A stretch of DNA of 64,000 bases from Roseomonas alba. Its GTDB lineage: Bacteria > Pseudomonadota > Alphaproteobacteria > Acetobacterales > Acetobacteraceae. The stretch's first letter is position 1; every line of letters begins with the position of its first letter. Of this stretch, positions 1-8,149 are shown piece after piece. The stretch covers positions 62,001 through 126,000 of the forward strand of contig NZ_JAHYBZ010000001.1 of the NCBI RefSeq assembly GCF_019430885.1. Direction: 5' to 3'. A model generated the notes under the pieces. That model saw only the letters and a program-made list of their open reading frames with translations, did not search any database and had not been told where the DNA came from. The position numbers and the translations under genes are program-made.

Positions 1-789
1 GTGGTGCACCACATCCGCCGAATGGTGCGCTTGGTGCATGTGCGGACTGACCAGGACGTAGGACAGCCAGCGCGGAAAGGGCAGGGCGATATGGCTGTGG
101 CGCAGATGCGAGAAGGCGACGTTCCACAGCAGGGCAAAGGCGTTCACGCCGAGCAGCGTCGCCGGATCGACGCGGGCGCCGAACAGCGAGGCGACGACCC
201 CGAGCCCCACCCCGTTCATGAAGACGCCGCCGGCGATGTGCACGACCTGCTCCTGCGGCCAGAAGCGGAAGGCGGTGAGCGGCGTCAGCATCGGCGGTTC
301 GTGATGCAGCCGGTGCGCCCGCCACAGCAGCGGAAGGCGATGGAAGAAGCGATGGGTCCAGTAGAGCGACAGGTCGGTCGTCGCGAAGGGGATCAGCGCC
401 GCGGCCACCATGGCCAGTGGATGGTTGAGCCGCGCGCCGTATTCCGGTGCGCCGAAGACCGGGGTGAGCAGCGCGACCGCGAGTGTCGCACCCACCGCGC
501 TCAGCAGGAAGAAGACCGGCGCAAGCAGGAAGGGGAGCGCCGCATTCACCACGAAGAGGATCGCATCCTGGCAGGTCTGGCGCAGGAAGGACCGGCCGGG
601 CAGCGGCACGACGGTCCGCCGCATCTCCCGGAACGAGGCGCGCGTGAAGAAGCCGATGGCCAGGAAGGCCAGCGCGGCGGCGATGATCGTCGGCCACCAG
701 AAGGGCGAACCCGGCTCGGTCAGCACGCCGGCGAGCGAGCGAAGCCAGTTCCAGGCAGCAGTCAGCGGGTCGTAATCGTGCCAGGTCAT
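1..789 (-). CDS. Sterol desaturase / fatty-acid hydroxylase family protein (C-terminus off the left edge)
   Basis: Membrane di-iron oxygenase family acting on lipids; the substrate cannot be told from sequence. Reading leftward from an ATG at 787-789 the protein begins MTWHDYDPL, has hydrophobic membrane segments, then the family's histidine clusters: HRFFH, HRLHH and HLRHSH. Near the window edge comes PHMHQAHH, with further histidines at the edge itself. These clusters are the expected iron ligands. The frame is open to base 1, so the 3' end is missing. A second in-frame ATG at 805-807 would add six residues. The gene is divergent from the creatininase-family gene, and the two putative starts overlap or nearly so. 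Family assignment is firm from the histidine pattern; start and function are not. Confidence 0.8.
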   Translation of the reverse strand, partial: MTWHDYDPLTAAWNWLRSLAGVLTEPGSPFWWPTIIAAALAFLAIGFFTRASFREMRRTVVPLPGRSFLRQTCQDAILFVVNAALPFLLAPVFFLLSAVGATLAVALLTPVFGAPEYGARLNHPLAMVAAALIPFATTDLSLYWTHRFFHRLPLLWRAHRLHHEPPMLTPLTAFRFWPQEQVVHIAGGVFMNGVGLGVVASLFGARVDPATLLGVNAFALLWNVAFSHLRHSHIALPFPRWLSYVLVSPHMHQAHHSADVVHH

Positions 790-1647
790 GAAGGCGCAGA
801 ATCCCATACTGCGGCGCCCGAGGGAACGGGCTTCCGGCGGCGCGGGCTCGCCGCCGCACTGGTTGCGGCGCTGCATCCGGCGGTTGGGCGGGCGCAGCGC
901 GTGCCGGACAGCCTCGACATCGCAGACATGACCTGGAGCGAGGTGCGCGACGCCGTCGCCGCCGGCCGCCGCACCGTGATCGTGCCGAGCGGGGGGATCG
1001 AGCAGAACGGCCCGCACATGATCCTTGGCAAGCATGACCACATCGTGCGGGCGGCAGCGCGGCGGATCGCGGCCGAGCTGGGCGATGCGCTGGTGGTGCC
1101 CGTGCTGTCCTTCTCGCCGCAGGGGCGTTTCGATCCGCCGGAGGGGCATCTGCGCTTTCCCGGCACGATCGGGGTCACCGAGGATGCCTTCGCCGCCATG
1201 CTGGACGGCATCGCCCGCAGCCTGCGGCTGAGCGGCTTTCGGCTGATCTGCTTCCTGGCCGACAACGGTCCGAGCCAGCGGCCGCAGGAGCGGCTGGCGG
1301 CACGGTTGACCGCGGAATGGCGGCGGGCGGGCGTGCGGGTGCTGGCCGTGGATCGCTACTATGCGGCCATCGCCGACCAGGATGCCTGGCTGCGCGGGCA
1401 GGGCGAGACCGATGCCGCCATCGGCAGCCATGCCGGCATCGAGGACACGGCCGAGCTGATGGCCGTGCATCCGCCGGGCGTCGACCTGTCGCGCCTGCCG
1501 CCGCGCCCCGATGCGCTGCCCGCGCTGGGGGCGACCGGCGATCCGTCCCGCGCCTCGGCCACTCGGGGCGAGGCGCTGCTGGCGATCCGCGTCGCCGCGG
1601 CCGTGGTCCAGATCCGTGCCGTCCAGCGGGAGTTGTCCGGCCGGTAG
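778..1647 (+). CDS. Creatininase family protein with signal-like N-terminus
   Basis: Creatininase-fold amidohydrolases use a metal site to open cyclic or linear amides. The motif IEQNGPHMILGKHDH matches the family's first metal motif, but the usual EQHGPH histidine is Asn, a known variant group. The usual NGHGGN loop is replaced by ADNGPSQRP. A later SHAGIEDTAEL matches the HAGxxET region. The segment FRRRGLAAALVAALHPAVGRAQ looks like a twin-arginine export leader, so the start must lie upstream of it. The only in-frame start I find close by is GTG at 778, which overlaps the divergent gene's start; no Shine-Dalgarno sequence is obvious. About 289 aa from that start. Export and altered metal residues make the substrate unknowable here; the start is weakly supported. 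Confidence 0.7.
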   Translation: MPGHEGAESHTAAPEGTGFRRRGLAAALVAALHPAVGRAQRVPDSLDIADMTWSEVRDAVAAGRRTVIVPSGGIEQNGPHMILGKHDHIVRAAARRIAAELGDALVVPVLSFSPQGRFDPPEGHLRFPGTIGVTEDAFAAMLDGIARSLRLSGFRLICFLADNGPSQRPQERLAARLTAEWRRAGVRVLAVDRYYAAIADQDAWLRGQGETDAAIGSHAGIEDTAELMAVHPPGVDLSRLPPRPDALPALGATGDPSRASATRGEALLAIRVAAAVVQIRAVQRELSGR

Positions 1648-1701
1648 GTTGCAGCCGGCCCGCCCCATGCCCATGGTTGGGGCCGACGCGCGGAGGACGC
1701 C

Positions 1702-2241
1702 ATGCCGATCGACGAAAGCCTGACCTTCCTGCCGGTGAACATCGCCGTGCTGACCGTGAGCGACACGCGTGACCTGTCCACCGACCGGTCCGGCCAGACC
1801 TTGCAGGAGCGCATCGAGGCCGGCGGGCATCGCTGCGTGGCACGGGAGATCGTTAAGGATGAGGCGGATCTGATCGAGGCGCTGCTGCGCCGCTGGATCG
1901 CGGACCCGGCCGTGGACTGCGTGATCACCACCGGGGGCACCGGCATCACCGGCCGCGACGTGACGCCCGAGGCCTTCAAGCGCGTGCTGGAGAAGGAGAT
2001 CGAGGGCTTCGGCGAGCTGTTCCGCATGTTGAGCTACGCGAAGATCGGGACTTCGACCATGCAGTCGCGGGCGCTGGGTGGGGTGGCGGACGGGACCTAT
2101 CTGTTTGCGCTGCCGGGGTCGACCGGGGCCTGCAAGGATGCGTGGGACGACATCCTGAAGTTCCAGCTCGACAGCCGGCACCGGCCCTGCAACCTGGTCG
2201 AGCTGATGCCGCGGCTGAAGGAACACCTGAAGGCGGCGTGA
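1702..2241 (+). CDS. moaB: Molybdenum cofactor biosynthesis protein B
   Basis: MoaB/MogA-fold protein that adenylylates or binds molybdopterin during molybdenum cofactor synthesis in the cytoplasm. The 179-aa product has the family fold from residue 14 (VNIAVLTVSDTR). It also has the pterin/nucleotide-binding TTGGTGITGRD at about 77-87 and the C-terminal ALPGSTGAC loop (near 138-146). Length agrees with the family (about 170-180). ATG at 1702 follows a GGAGGAC-like ribosome site. It stands alone, downstream of the creatininase-family gene by 54 bp and convergent with the radical SAM gene. No other Mo-cofactor gene lies in the window. The short family distinguishes it from the longer MoeA and from MogA proper. 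Confidence 0.92.
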   Translation: MPIDESLTFLPVNIAVLTVSDTRDLSTDRSGQTLQERIEAGGHRCVAREIVKDEADLIEALLRRWIADPAVDCVITTGGTGITGRDVTPEAFKRVLEKEIEGFGELFRMLSYAKIGTSTMQSRALGGVADGTYLFALPGSTGACKDAWDDILKFQLDSRHRPCNLVELMPRLKEHLKAA

Positions 2242-2289
2242 GGGCGCCGGAGGCGGGTACGCGCCGCGGGGCGCGTGTCCCCCAGCACC

Positions 2290-3435
2290 TCAGAACAGCG
2301 CCAACTGCGCCGGCGCTGCCGCGGCGCCCGCCACGGGCGGAACCCGGAACTGCGAGCAATCCAGCGCCCCCACCCCGCCGCCGCGCCGTTCCAGCCCGAG
2401 CCGCCGCGCCGCCACCGCGAAACGCTGCGCCAGCATCTCGGCATAGACGCCGGTGCCCTTCTGCCGCACGCCGAAACGGCTGTCGTAGAGCGCGCCGCCG
2501 CGCGTCTGGCGGATCAAGGCCAGCACCCGCGCCGCCCGGTCGGGCATGTGGCGGGCGAGCCATTCCTCGAAGAGCTGCTTGATCTCGAGCGGCAGGCGCA
2601 GCAGCACATAGCCGGCATGGGTCGCGCCGGCGGCGGCGGCGCGTTCCAGGATGGATTCCAGCTCGGCGTCGTTGACGCTCGGGATCATGGGGGCGGCGAG
2701 GACCGCAGTCGGCACGCCGGCGGCAGTGAGCTCCCGCACCGCGGCCAGGCGCCGTTCGGGGGAGGCGGCGCGCGGTTCCATGATGCGGGCGAGCTTGGGA
2801 TCAAGGGTGGTGACGGACAGGCAGACGCGGGCCAGGTTGCGCTGGGCCATGCCGGTGAGGATGTCGAGGTCGCGCAGCACGCCGGCCGATTTCGTGACGA
2901 TGGTGACGGGATGGTTGAAGCGATCGAGCACTTCCAGCACCGCCCGGGTCAGCTTGAGCGTGCGCTCGACCGGCTGGTAGGGGTCGGTGTTGGACCCGAG
3001 GGCGATGGGCTTCGGCTCATAGCCGGGCTTGCGCAGCTCCTTTTCCAGCAGCGCCGCTACCTCGGGCTTGAAGAGCAGCCGCGTCTCGAAATCGAGGCCG
3101 GGGGAGAGGCCGAGATAGGCGTGGGACGGTCGGGCGTAGCAATAAACGCAGCCATGCTCGCAGCCGCGATAGGGGTTCACGGCGCGGTCGAAGCCGATGT
3201 CGGGGCTCTCGTTCCAGGCGAGCGCCGATCGTGCGCTGTCCTTGGTGAGCGTGGTCGGCAGGGGCGGAAGTTCGGCGAAGGCGGCTTCCAGCGTGCCCCA
3301 GCCATCGTCGAAGGCTTCCCGCGCGCTGCGTTCGAAGCGCACGGGCGGGTTGAGGCCGGCGCCGCGGCCCTTGCGGGCGAGCGGCGGCAGGGCATGGCCC
3401 AGATCGGGCGACAGATGGGGGGTACCGTCCGGCAT
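2290..3435 (-). CDS. PA0069 / Rv2578c family radical SAM protein
   Basis: Radical S-adenosylmethionine enzyme of an uncharacterised family related to spore photoproduct lyase. The 4Fe-4S/SAM signature is CEHGCVYC at residues 92-99 (CxxxCxxC), preceded by NPYRGC and followed by YARPSHAYLG. GSNTDPYQPVER and SVTTLDPKLARIMEPRAASPERR are further conserved family motifs. ATG at 3435 is chosen because AGGAG lies 8 bp upstream; longer upstream starts add a low-complexity extension. The product is 381 aa, close to the family norm of about 350-380. It is monocistronic and convergent with moaB (48 bp apart). The substrate is unknown; a DNA or protein repair role is often guessed but nothing here proves it. 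Confidence 0.88.
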   Translation of the reverse strand: MPDGTPHLSPDLGHALPPLARKGRGAGLNPPVRFERSAREAFDDGWGTLEAAFAELPPLPTTLTKDSARSALAWNESPDIGFDRAVNPYRGCEHGCVYCYARPSHAYLGLSPGLDFETRLLFKPEVAALLEKELRKPGYEPKPIALGSNTDPYQPVERTLKLTRAVLEVLDRFNHPVTIVTKSAGVLRDLDILTGMAQRNLARVCLSVTTLDPKLARIMEPRAASPERRLAAVRELTAAGVPTAVLAAPMIPSVNDAELESILERAAAAGATHAGYVLLRLPLEIKQLFEEWLARHMPDRAARVLALIRQTRGGALYDSRFGVRQKGTGVYAEMLAQRFAVAARRLGLERRGGGVGALDCSQFRVPPVAGAAAAPAQLALF

Positions 3436-3574
3436 GGCGCGGCTCCTGCCTGTCAGGGGGAGGGGAGATGAAGTTCCCCTTTCGTTCTTGGGCATCCTGT
3501 CGAAACCGGCCGGATGGGTCAAGAACATATTGGGAACGAGAGGTTAATGCGCGCGGACCGCATCCGCCGGCATT

Positions 3575-4264
3575 ATGAGAACGTCAAGGGAACTCACGGC
3601 CCTCCTGCCGACACTCAACGCCGCGGAAGGCCTGGGCGGGACGCTCGCGGCCCTGCGCGGGCAGGTGGCCGCGATCCTGGTGGCGGATGGCGGCAGCACC
3701 GACGGCACCATCGCCGTGGCCGAGGCAGCCGGCGCGCAGGTGATCGCCGCGCCGCGGGGGCGGGGGAACCAGCTCTCCGCTGGCGCGGTAGCGGTCCACA
3801 CGCCCTGGGTCCTGGTGCTGCATGCCGATACGCGTCCCGGCACCGGCTGGCAGGCGGCTGCCGAAGCCTTCATGGGCGACCCCGCCAATGCCTCCCGTGC
3901 TGCCTATTTCCGCTTCGCTCTCGATGATCCCTCCCCGCAGGCGCGGCGGCTGGAGCGCGCCGTCGCCTGGCGCTGCCGGGCCCTGGCACTGCCCTATGGC
4001 GACCAGGGATTGCTGATCCCGCGCACCCTGCTGGACGCGGTCGGCGGCTACCGCCCCACCCCGATCATGGAGGATGTCGATCTGGTCCGGCGCATCGGCC
4101 GTGACCGCCTGGTCGGGCTCAGCGTGCCCTTCATCACCTCGGCAGCGCGCTGGCGGGCGGAGGGATGGTGGCGGCGTTCGGCGCGCAACCTGGCCTGCCT
4201 GTCGCTCTGGTTCGTCGGCGTGCCGCCGGAACGGATCGCCAGGCTCTATGCGCGGCGGCGCTGA
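3575..4264 (+). CDS. Family 2 glycosyltransferase, TIGR04283 (arsenosugar-type)
   Basis: GT-A fold glycosyltransferase predicted to transfer a sugar from a nucleotide donor. The 229-aa protein opens TALLPTLNAAEGL. It carries the nucleotide-binding VADGGSTDGT (about 36-45) and the metal-binding HAD triad at 83-85 (VLHADT). GDQGLLI and PIMEDVDLVRR follow, all hallmarks of the TIGR04283 group. First of three tightly packed genes: the DUF2064 gene begins 20 bp later, and an HPP membrane protein follows with a 4-bp overlap. The family name comes from arsenosugar loci in other bacteria. No arsenite methyltransferase is visible here, so an arsenic role is not supported by context. An alternative start at 3547 would add a few residues. 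Confidence 0.85.
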   Translation: MRTSRELTALLPTLNAAEGLGGTLAALRGQVAAILVADGGSTDGTIAVAEAAGAQVIAAPRGRGNQLSAGAVAVHTPWVLVLHADTRPGTGWQAAAEAFMGDPANASRAAYFRFALDDPSPQARRLERAVAWRCRALALPYGDQGLLIPRTLLDAVGGYRPTPIMEDVDLVRRIGRDRLVGLSVPFITSAARWRAEGWWRRSARNLACLSLWFVGVPPERIARLYARRR

Positions 4265-4283
4265 TGCGCTTGGGTGCGGCAGC

Positions 4284-4871
4284 ATGCACCGGCCGATCGT
4301 CATTCTCTTCGCCCGGGCGCCCCGCCTCGGTGCGGTGAAGCGGCGGCTCGCCGCCGGCATCGGGGATCGCGCGGCGCTGCGCTTCCACTGCGCGACGCTC
4401 GCCGCCACCGCGCGGCCGATCGCGCGGGACCGGCGCTGGACGACGCTGCTCGCCACCACGCCGCGTGGGGCACGCACCGACTGGGCGCGCTTCGTGCCAC
4501 GCGGCACGCGGCGCATGGATCAGATCCATGGCGATCTCGGCGCGCGCATGCAGGCCTGCCTGCGCCTCGCGCCGCGTGCCGTGTTGGCGGGCAGCGACAT
4601 CCCGGATCTGCATCCCGACGACATCGCCGCCGCCTTCCGCGCGCTGGGCCGTGCCGACGCGGTGTTCGGCCCGGCGCGGGACGGCGGCTACTGGCTGGTC
4701 GGCCTCGGGCCGCGGCGGCCGGCGCGGCCCTTCGCCCGCGTGCGCTGGTCCGGCCCGCATGCCCTGGCCGATACTCTCGCGAATTTCCGCGGGCGGCGCG
4801 TCGCGCTGCTCCGCACGCTGCAGGATGTGGACACTGTCGAGGACCTCGCCATGCTGAAGACCCGCCCATGA
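4284..4871 (+). CDS. DUF2064 / TIGR04282 nucleotidyltransferase-like glycosyltransferase
   Basis: GT-A/nucleotidyltransferase-fold protein that commonly accompanies the TIGR04283 glycosyltransferase. It starts MHRPIVILFARAPRLGAVKRRL, the family's N-terminal signature, although the usual PxxGxxKTRL has KRRL. It carries GSDIPDL at 103-109 and DGGYWLVG at 133-140, both typical. Length is 195 aa, normal for the family (about 190-220). ATG at 4284 follows the upstream stop by 19 bp. Its stop TGA overlaps the ATG of the HPP gene (ATGA), so the three genes are probably co-translated. The pair is likely to build or modify a small glycoside or lipid headgroup; the product is unknown. Confidence 0.82.
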   Translation: MHRPIVILFARAPRLGAVKRRLAAGIGDRAALRFHCATLAATARPIARDRRWTTLLATTPRGARTDWARFVPRGTRRMDQIHGDLGARMQACLRLAPRAVLAGSDIPDLHPDDIAAAFRALGRADAVFGPARDGGYWLVGLGPRRPARPFARVRWSGPHALADTLANFRGRRVALLRTLQDVDTVEDLAMLKTRP

Positions 4872-5374
4872 AGCCGCCGCGTCCGAGCCGCATCCTCGTG
4901 CAGATCGTCGGCACCGCCGTCGCGCTGATGCTGGCGAACGCCGCCCTGTCCTTCACGGAGCATCCCTGGCTGCTGCCCTCCTTCGGCGGATCCTGCGTCA
5001 TCCTGTTCGGCATGCCGCGCGGCATCATGGCGCAGCCGCGGTCCTTCATCGGCGGGCATCTGCTCGCCACGCTGGTCGGCATCGTCTGTCGGGAGGGCTA
5101 TCACCTCCTCGGCGGGCGCGTCGAACCCTGGATCGCCTTCGCCGTGGGCGCGGCGCTCGCGGTGATGGCGGTGACGCGCACCATCCATTCCCCGGCCGGC
5201 GCCAATCCGGTGGTGGTCTTCGCCGAGGACGCGAACTGGCACTTCCTGGCGACGCCGCTGCTGCCGGGCCTCGCGACCGTCTTCCTGGTCGCCTATGTGG
5301 CGAACAACCTGCCCGGATCCTGGGGCGCCGGTCCCTGGCCGCGCTTCGTCCGCTGGCTGCCGCGCAAGACCTGA
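4868..5374 (+). CDS. HPP family integral membrane protein
   Basis: Small polytopic membrane protein (168 aa) of the HPP family, some members of which move nitrite or other small ions. Diagnostic stretches are HPWLLPSFGGSCVILFG, the loop PRGIMAQPRSFIGGH, then HSPAGANPVVVF, the family's second conserved repeat. Four hydrophobic segments are visible (about 10-28, 35-50, 62-78 and 92-108), followed by a last one near 132-150. ATG at 4868 overlaps the stop of the preceding gene by 4 bp, so it is translationally coupled to the two glycosyltransferase-like genes. That pairing is unusual for an HPP protein and suggests a shared membrane-associated pathway. Transported substrate unknown. Confidence 0.85.
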   Translation: MKPPRPSRILVQIVGTAVALMLANAALSFTEHPWLLPSFGGSCVILFGMPRGIMAQPRSFIGGHLLATLVGIVCREGYHLLGGRVEPWIAFAVGAALAVMAVTRTIHSPAGANPVVVFAEDANWHFLATPLLPGLATVFLVAYVANNLPGSWGAGPWPRFVRWLPRKT

Positions 5375-5424
5375 CCCTGGAATCGTTCCCGTTCGCCATG
5401 GCTCACGGCACCGTCTCCAGCCCA

Positions 5425-5484
5425 TTGTTCTTGAGGGCATCTTCGCCCGATCGGGTGCTTCCACCTGATCGGGATCTGCTCTAG
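5425..5484. repeat. Palindromic intergenic repeat, family 2 (copy A)
   Basis: Conserved left flank TTGTTCTTG then GGGCATCTTC, a palindromic core (CCCGATCGGGT pairing imperfectly with ACCTGATCGGG), and right flank ATCTGCTCTAG. The same flanks with a completely different perfect stem recur at 51137-51196. GGGCA and TGCTC can form an outer stem. The CTA of the right flank (5481-5483) is the TAG stop codon of the minus-strand phosphodiesterase gene, so the repeat starts exactly at the end of that gene. It sits in the 106-bp gap between two convergent genes and may act as a terminator or mRNA 3'-end structure. Confidence 0.7.
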
Positions 5485-6221
5485 GCGACCGTGCCGGTCG
5501 CCATCGCGACGGCCCAGTCGGGGCGGCCATTCTCCGCCGCGCGGCGCGCCGCCGCGTCCCAGTCGTAGTCGAGCGCCAGCAGCTCCGCGCCCCAACGCCC
5601 GCGCCGCAGCGTCAGGATGGCGTAGCGGGCATGGGGCGATCGGTGCTCCAGACCCTTCGCCGCGACGGCGTCGGCGAAGATCGGGCAGCCGACGCTGCCG
5701 GGGTTGAGGATGGTGCAGCCCTCGGGCCCCTGCACCAGCGCCTGGCGATGGCTGTGCCCGCACAGCACCACGCCGCCCGGCCGCGCCGTGGCCCCGAGCC
5801 GCGCCGCGACGGTCGCGCGCTGCGCCGGAGCGAGGCGCCCATCCACCACCTCCTCCAGCAGATAGGTGCTGTCATCCATGGGTGTGCCATGCACGGCGAG
5901 GATCTCGGGCGTCACCTCAATGGTCGGTGGGAGGGCGTGCAGGATGGCGCGCTCGGCCTCGGTCAGCGCATCGCGGGCGAATCGGCCGGCCGGGGACAGC
6001 TTCTCCTCCGGCCATTCGAGGATCTGACGGTCGTGATTGCCGCGCACCGTCGGGATGTCGAGCCCAGCCAGACGATCGAAGGTCTCGCGCGGCCAGAGCG
6101 GGCTGGTGACGCAGTCGCCGAGATTCACCACCGCATCGACGCCGCGCAACTCGATGTCGGCCAGCACCGCGTCGAGCGCGAGCAGGTTCCCATGGATGTC
6201 GGATATCACCGCGAGGCGCAT
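5481..6221 (-). CDS. Metallophosphoesterase, YfcE/MJ0936-like phosphodiesterase
   Basis: Binuclear-metal phosphoesterase of the calcineurin-like fold, predicted cytoplasmic (no leader). Metal motifs are complete: SDIHGN (D8, H10), GDC (D36), GNHD (61-64), a histidine in AVHGTP and GHSHRQ. Length 246 aa fits the YfcE-like subgroup that hydrolyses cyclic or small phosphodiesters; the substrate cannot be predicted. ATG at 6221 follows a GGAGAC sequence on the minus strand. Its TAG stop is contributed by the family-2 palindromic repeat just downstream, so the last residues (ATGTVA) may have been shaped by that insertion. It is divergent from the InhA-like gene, with only about 78 bp between the starts, which must hold both promoters. 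Confidence 0.87.
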   Translation of the reverse strand: MRLAVISDIHGNLLALDAVLADIELRGVDAVVNLGDCVTSPLWPRETFDRLAGLDIPTVRGNHDRQILEWPEEKLSPAGRFARDALTEAERAILHALPPTIEVTPEILAVHGTPMDDSTYLLEEVVDGRLAPAQRATVAARLGATARPGGVVLCGHSHRQALVQGPEGCTILNPGSVGCPIFADAVAAKGLEHRSPHARYAILTLRRGRWGAELLALDYDWDAAARRAAENGRPDWAVAMATGTVA

Positions 6222-6299
6222 GGCTGGTCTCCTTCACCGTGCCGCAGGGTGGCGGCGCCCGCCGCCGCATGCCAGCCTGGGCGTGGGAGGATTACCACC

Positions 6300-6983
6300 A
6301 TGACCGCACCGCTCCGCTTCGGCCTGCTGCTGTTCCCGCGCCTGACGCAGCTCGACATGACGGGACCCTTCGAGGTGCTCTCGCGCGTCCCTGGCGGCAC
6401 GGTCCACCTGGTCTGGAAGACGCGCGATCCGGTCGCGGCCGATACCGGCCTGACCATGCTGCCGGATACGGATTTCGCGACCTGCCCGCAGCTCGACGTG
6501 ATCTGCGTGCCGGGCGGCCCCGGGGTCGCGGCGTTGATGGAGGATGCGGAGGTCCTCGCCTTCCTGCGCCGCCAGGCGGACGGGGCGCGCTTCGTCACCT
6601 CGGTCTGCACCGGCGCGCTGGTGCTGGGAGCGGCGGGCCTGCTCAAGGGCGTGAGGGCGACGACGCACTGGGCGAGCCACGATTTCCTCGCCGCGCTGGG
6701 CGCGGTGCCGGAGCATGCGCGCTGGGTGCGCGACGGCCGCGTCGTCACCGGCGGCGGCGTGACGGCGGGGATCGACTTCGCCCTGGCGCTGGTGGCGGAG
6801 ATGGTCTCGCCCGAGGCAGCGCAGGCCATCCAGTTGCAGATCGAATACGCCCCGTCGCCGCCCTTCGCGGCCGGTTCGCCCGAGACGGCGCCGCCGGCGG
6901 TGCTGGCGGCGGCGAAGGCGCGTGGGGCGGGGATGCGGGCGGAACGGGAAGCGCTGGTGGCCCGCGTCGCCGCGCGGCTGTGA
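6300..6983 (+). CDS. DJ-1/PfpI family protein, isonitrile hydratase-like
   Basis: Class I glutamine amidotransferase-fold protein of the isonitrile hydratase (InhA) subgroup, which hydrates isonitriles to N-formamides. The nucleophile is C103 in VTSVCTGALVLGAAGLL, followed by the group signature TTHWASHDFL and GGGVTAGIDFAL. The N-terminal LDMTGPFEVL is also diagnostic (InhA reads LDLTGPYEVF or similar). ATG at 6300 follows GGGAGGA at good spacing; 227 aa matches the family (about 225-230). It lacks the C-terminal AraC helix-turn-helix domain found in FtrA/GATase1 regulators, so it is an enzyme and not a regulator. The exact activity is inference. The gene ends at a double-hairpin repeat element. 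Confidence 0.85.
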   Translation: MTAPLRFGLLLFPRLTQLDMTGPFEVLSRVPGGTVHLVWKTRDPVAADTGLTMLPDTDFATCPQLDVICVPGGPGVAALMEDAEVLAFLRRQADGARFVTSVCTGALVLGAAGLLKGVRATTHWASHDFLAALGAVPEHARWVRDGRVVTGGGVTAGIDFALALVAEMVSPEAAQAIQLQIEYAPSPPFAAGSPETAPPAVLAAAKARGAGMRAEREALVARVAARL

Positions 6984-7020
6984 CTCGGATCAGCAGTCCC
7001 TTTTTCTGATCGGTGGAACC

Positions 7021-7281
7021 GAGAGGGGCTTTGCCCCTCTCGGGCTCTCCCCATCAAAGGCCGCAGGGCCTTTGGAAACCTTGGCCTGGCGCCGGCCTCG
7101 ACGATCCGGCCATCATCAGACGCGCGTTTCGTGCTCGACGCCAGGAAGCGTGACCGAGCGCTGCGCACCATGCTCGCTTCGACACCGCGAAAGGAGCTTC
7201 GCGCCCCACGCCAAGTATCGGTTTCCAAAGGCCCTGTGGCCTTTGGTGGGGAGGGGGCCGGGGAGGGGCAAAGCCCCTCCC
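7021..7281. repeat. Double-hairpin MITE-like element, locus 1
   Basis: Inverted pair of ends between two convergent genes. Left end: outer hairpin GAGAGGGGC / TTT / GCCCCTCTC at 7021-7041, then inner hairpin CAAAGGCC / GGCCTTTG near 7055-7075, then AAACC. Right end is the mirror arrangement: GTTT followed by CCAAAGGCC / CTGT / GGCCTTTGG at 7225-7246, then GGGAGGGGC / AAA / GCCCCTCCC at 7261-7281. The 140 bp between the ends have no gene that I can support. The same architecture recurs eight more times in this window. Confidence 0.8.
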
Positions 7282-7404
7282 TGTCGTGCCGCGTGTCCCA
7301 TCTTCGCACTCATGCGGCGGCGCCCGCCCCGATCGCCGGTGATGAGCCTTGGTACCCACGGACCGTCCGGACATCCGCCGTGCGGCGCGTGTCCAGACGC
7401 TCCC

Positions 7405-8013
7405 TCACCACATCGTCTTGGCCGCGCGCGCCGGCCATTCGCGGTCATAGGCTTCGCCGCCCGTCTCGCCCTGGCTCATGGTCGCGAGGATCTGTCCCGG
7501 TGTCGGCAGGCTGCCCGGCGCGGCGTGGCGCGACGGATCCCACAGTGCCGACCGCACCACGGCGCGGGCGCATTGGAAGAACAGCTCCTCGATCGCGATC
7601 ACCATCACCGAGCGCGGTGCCGCGCCCTCGACCGCGAAGGAGGCCAGGAGATCCGGGTCGATCGACAGATGCGCCCGCCCGTTCACCCGCAGCGTGGTGC
7701 CCGATCCGGGGATGAGGAACAGCAGCCCCACGCGCGGGTCGCGCACCACATTGCGCAGGCTGTCCACGCGGTTGTTGCCGCGCCGGTCGGGCATCAGCAG
7801 GGTGCGGTCATCGGCGATGCGGACCAGCCCATGCGCGTCGCCGCGGGGCGAGGCATCCAGCCCCTCCGGCCCCGCTGTGGCGAGGACGAGGAAGGGCGAG
7901 GCCTCGATCAGGCGCCGGTATTCCGGGGTGAGCCGATCCGCCACCTTCGCTGTCGAGGCGAGGTTGGGGATGCCGTAGAGCGCTTCCAGCGCCTCCACCG
8001 TCTCGATGCGCAT
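7405..8013 (-). CDS. Pyridoxamine 5'-phosphate oxidase family flavoprotein (MSMEG_1061-like)
   Basis: FMN-binding split-barrel protein of 202 aa. The sequence SPFLVLATAGPEGLDASPRGDAHG is the typical PPOX N-terminal strand pair. LLMPDRRGNNRVDSLRNVV and VGLLFLIPGSGTTLRVNGRA are the FMN-phosphate-binding and dimer motifs of the MSMEG_1061 subgroup. ATG at 8013 is preferred because GGAGG lies upstream on the minus strand and because longer starts add a proline-rich stretch. Such proteins reduce or oxidise unknown substrates with a flavin; the true PNP oxidase PdxH has a different C-terminal motif. It is divergent from a small hypothetical gene. Its 3' end faces the repeat element at 7.0-7.3 kb. 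Confidence 0.85.
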   Translation of the reverse strand: MRIETVEALEALYGIPNLASTAKVADRLTPEYRRLIEASPFLVLATAGPEGLDASPRGDAHGLVRIADDRTLLMPDRRGNNRVDSLRNVVRDPRVGLLFLIPGSGTTLRVNGRAHLSIDPDLLASFAVEGAAPRSVMVIAIEELFFQCARAVVRSALWDPSRHAAPGSLPTPGQILATMSQGETGGEAYDREWPARAAKTMW

Positions 8014-8149
8014 GCGCGTCCTCCGCTGCCAGTGCCTGACGCCCGATAGGCCGCCCGGCGCAGGCCGGGTAGGCGGAGGACCGGGCAGCCTCTCCGTGTT
8101 CACGGGACCTTCATCAGCGCGGCGGCATCATGCGCGTCGGAGGCCGTCC

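Noticed and set aside
3575-4871. An arsenosugar biosynthesis locus
   Set aside because: Only family names suggest it; no arsM, radical SAM arsenosugar gene or arsenic resistance gene is adjacent.
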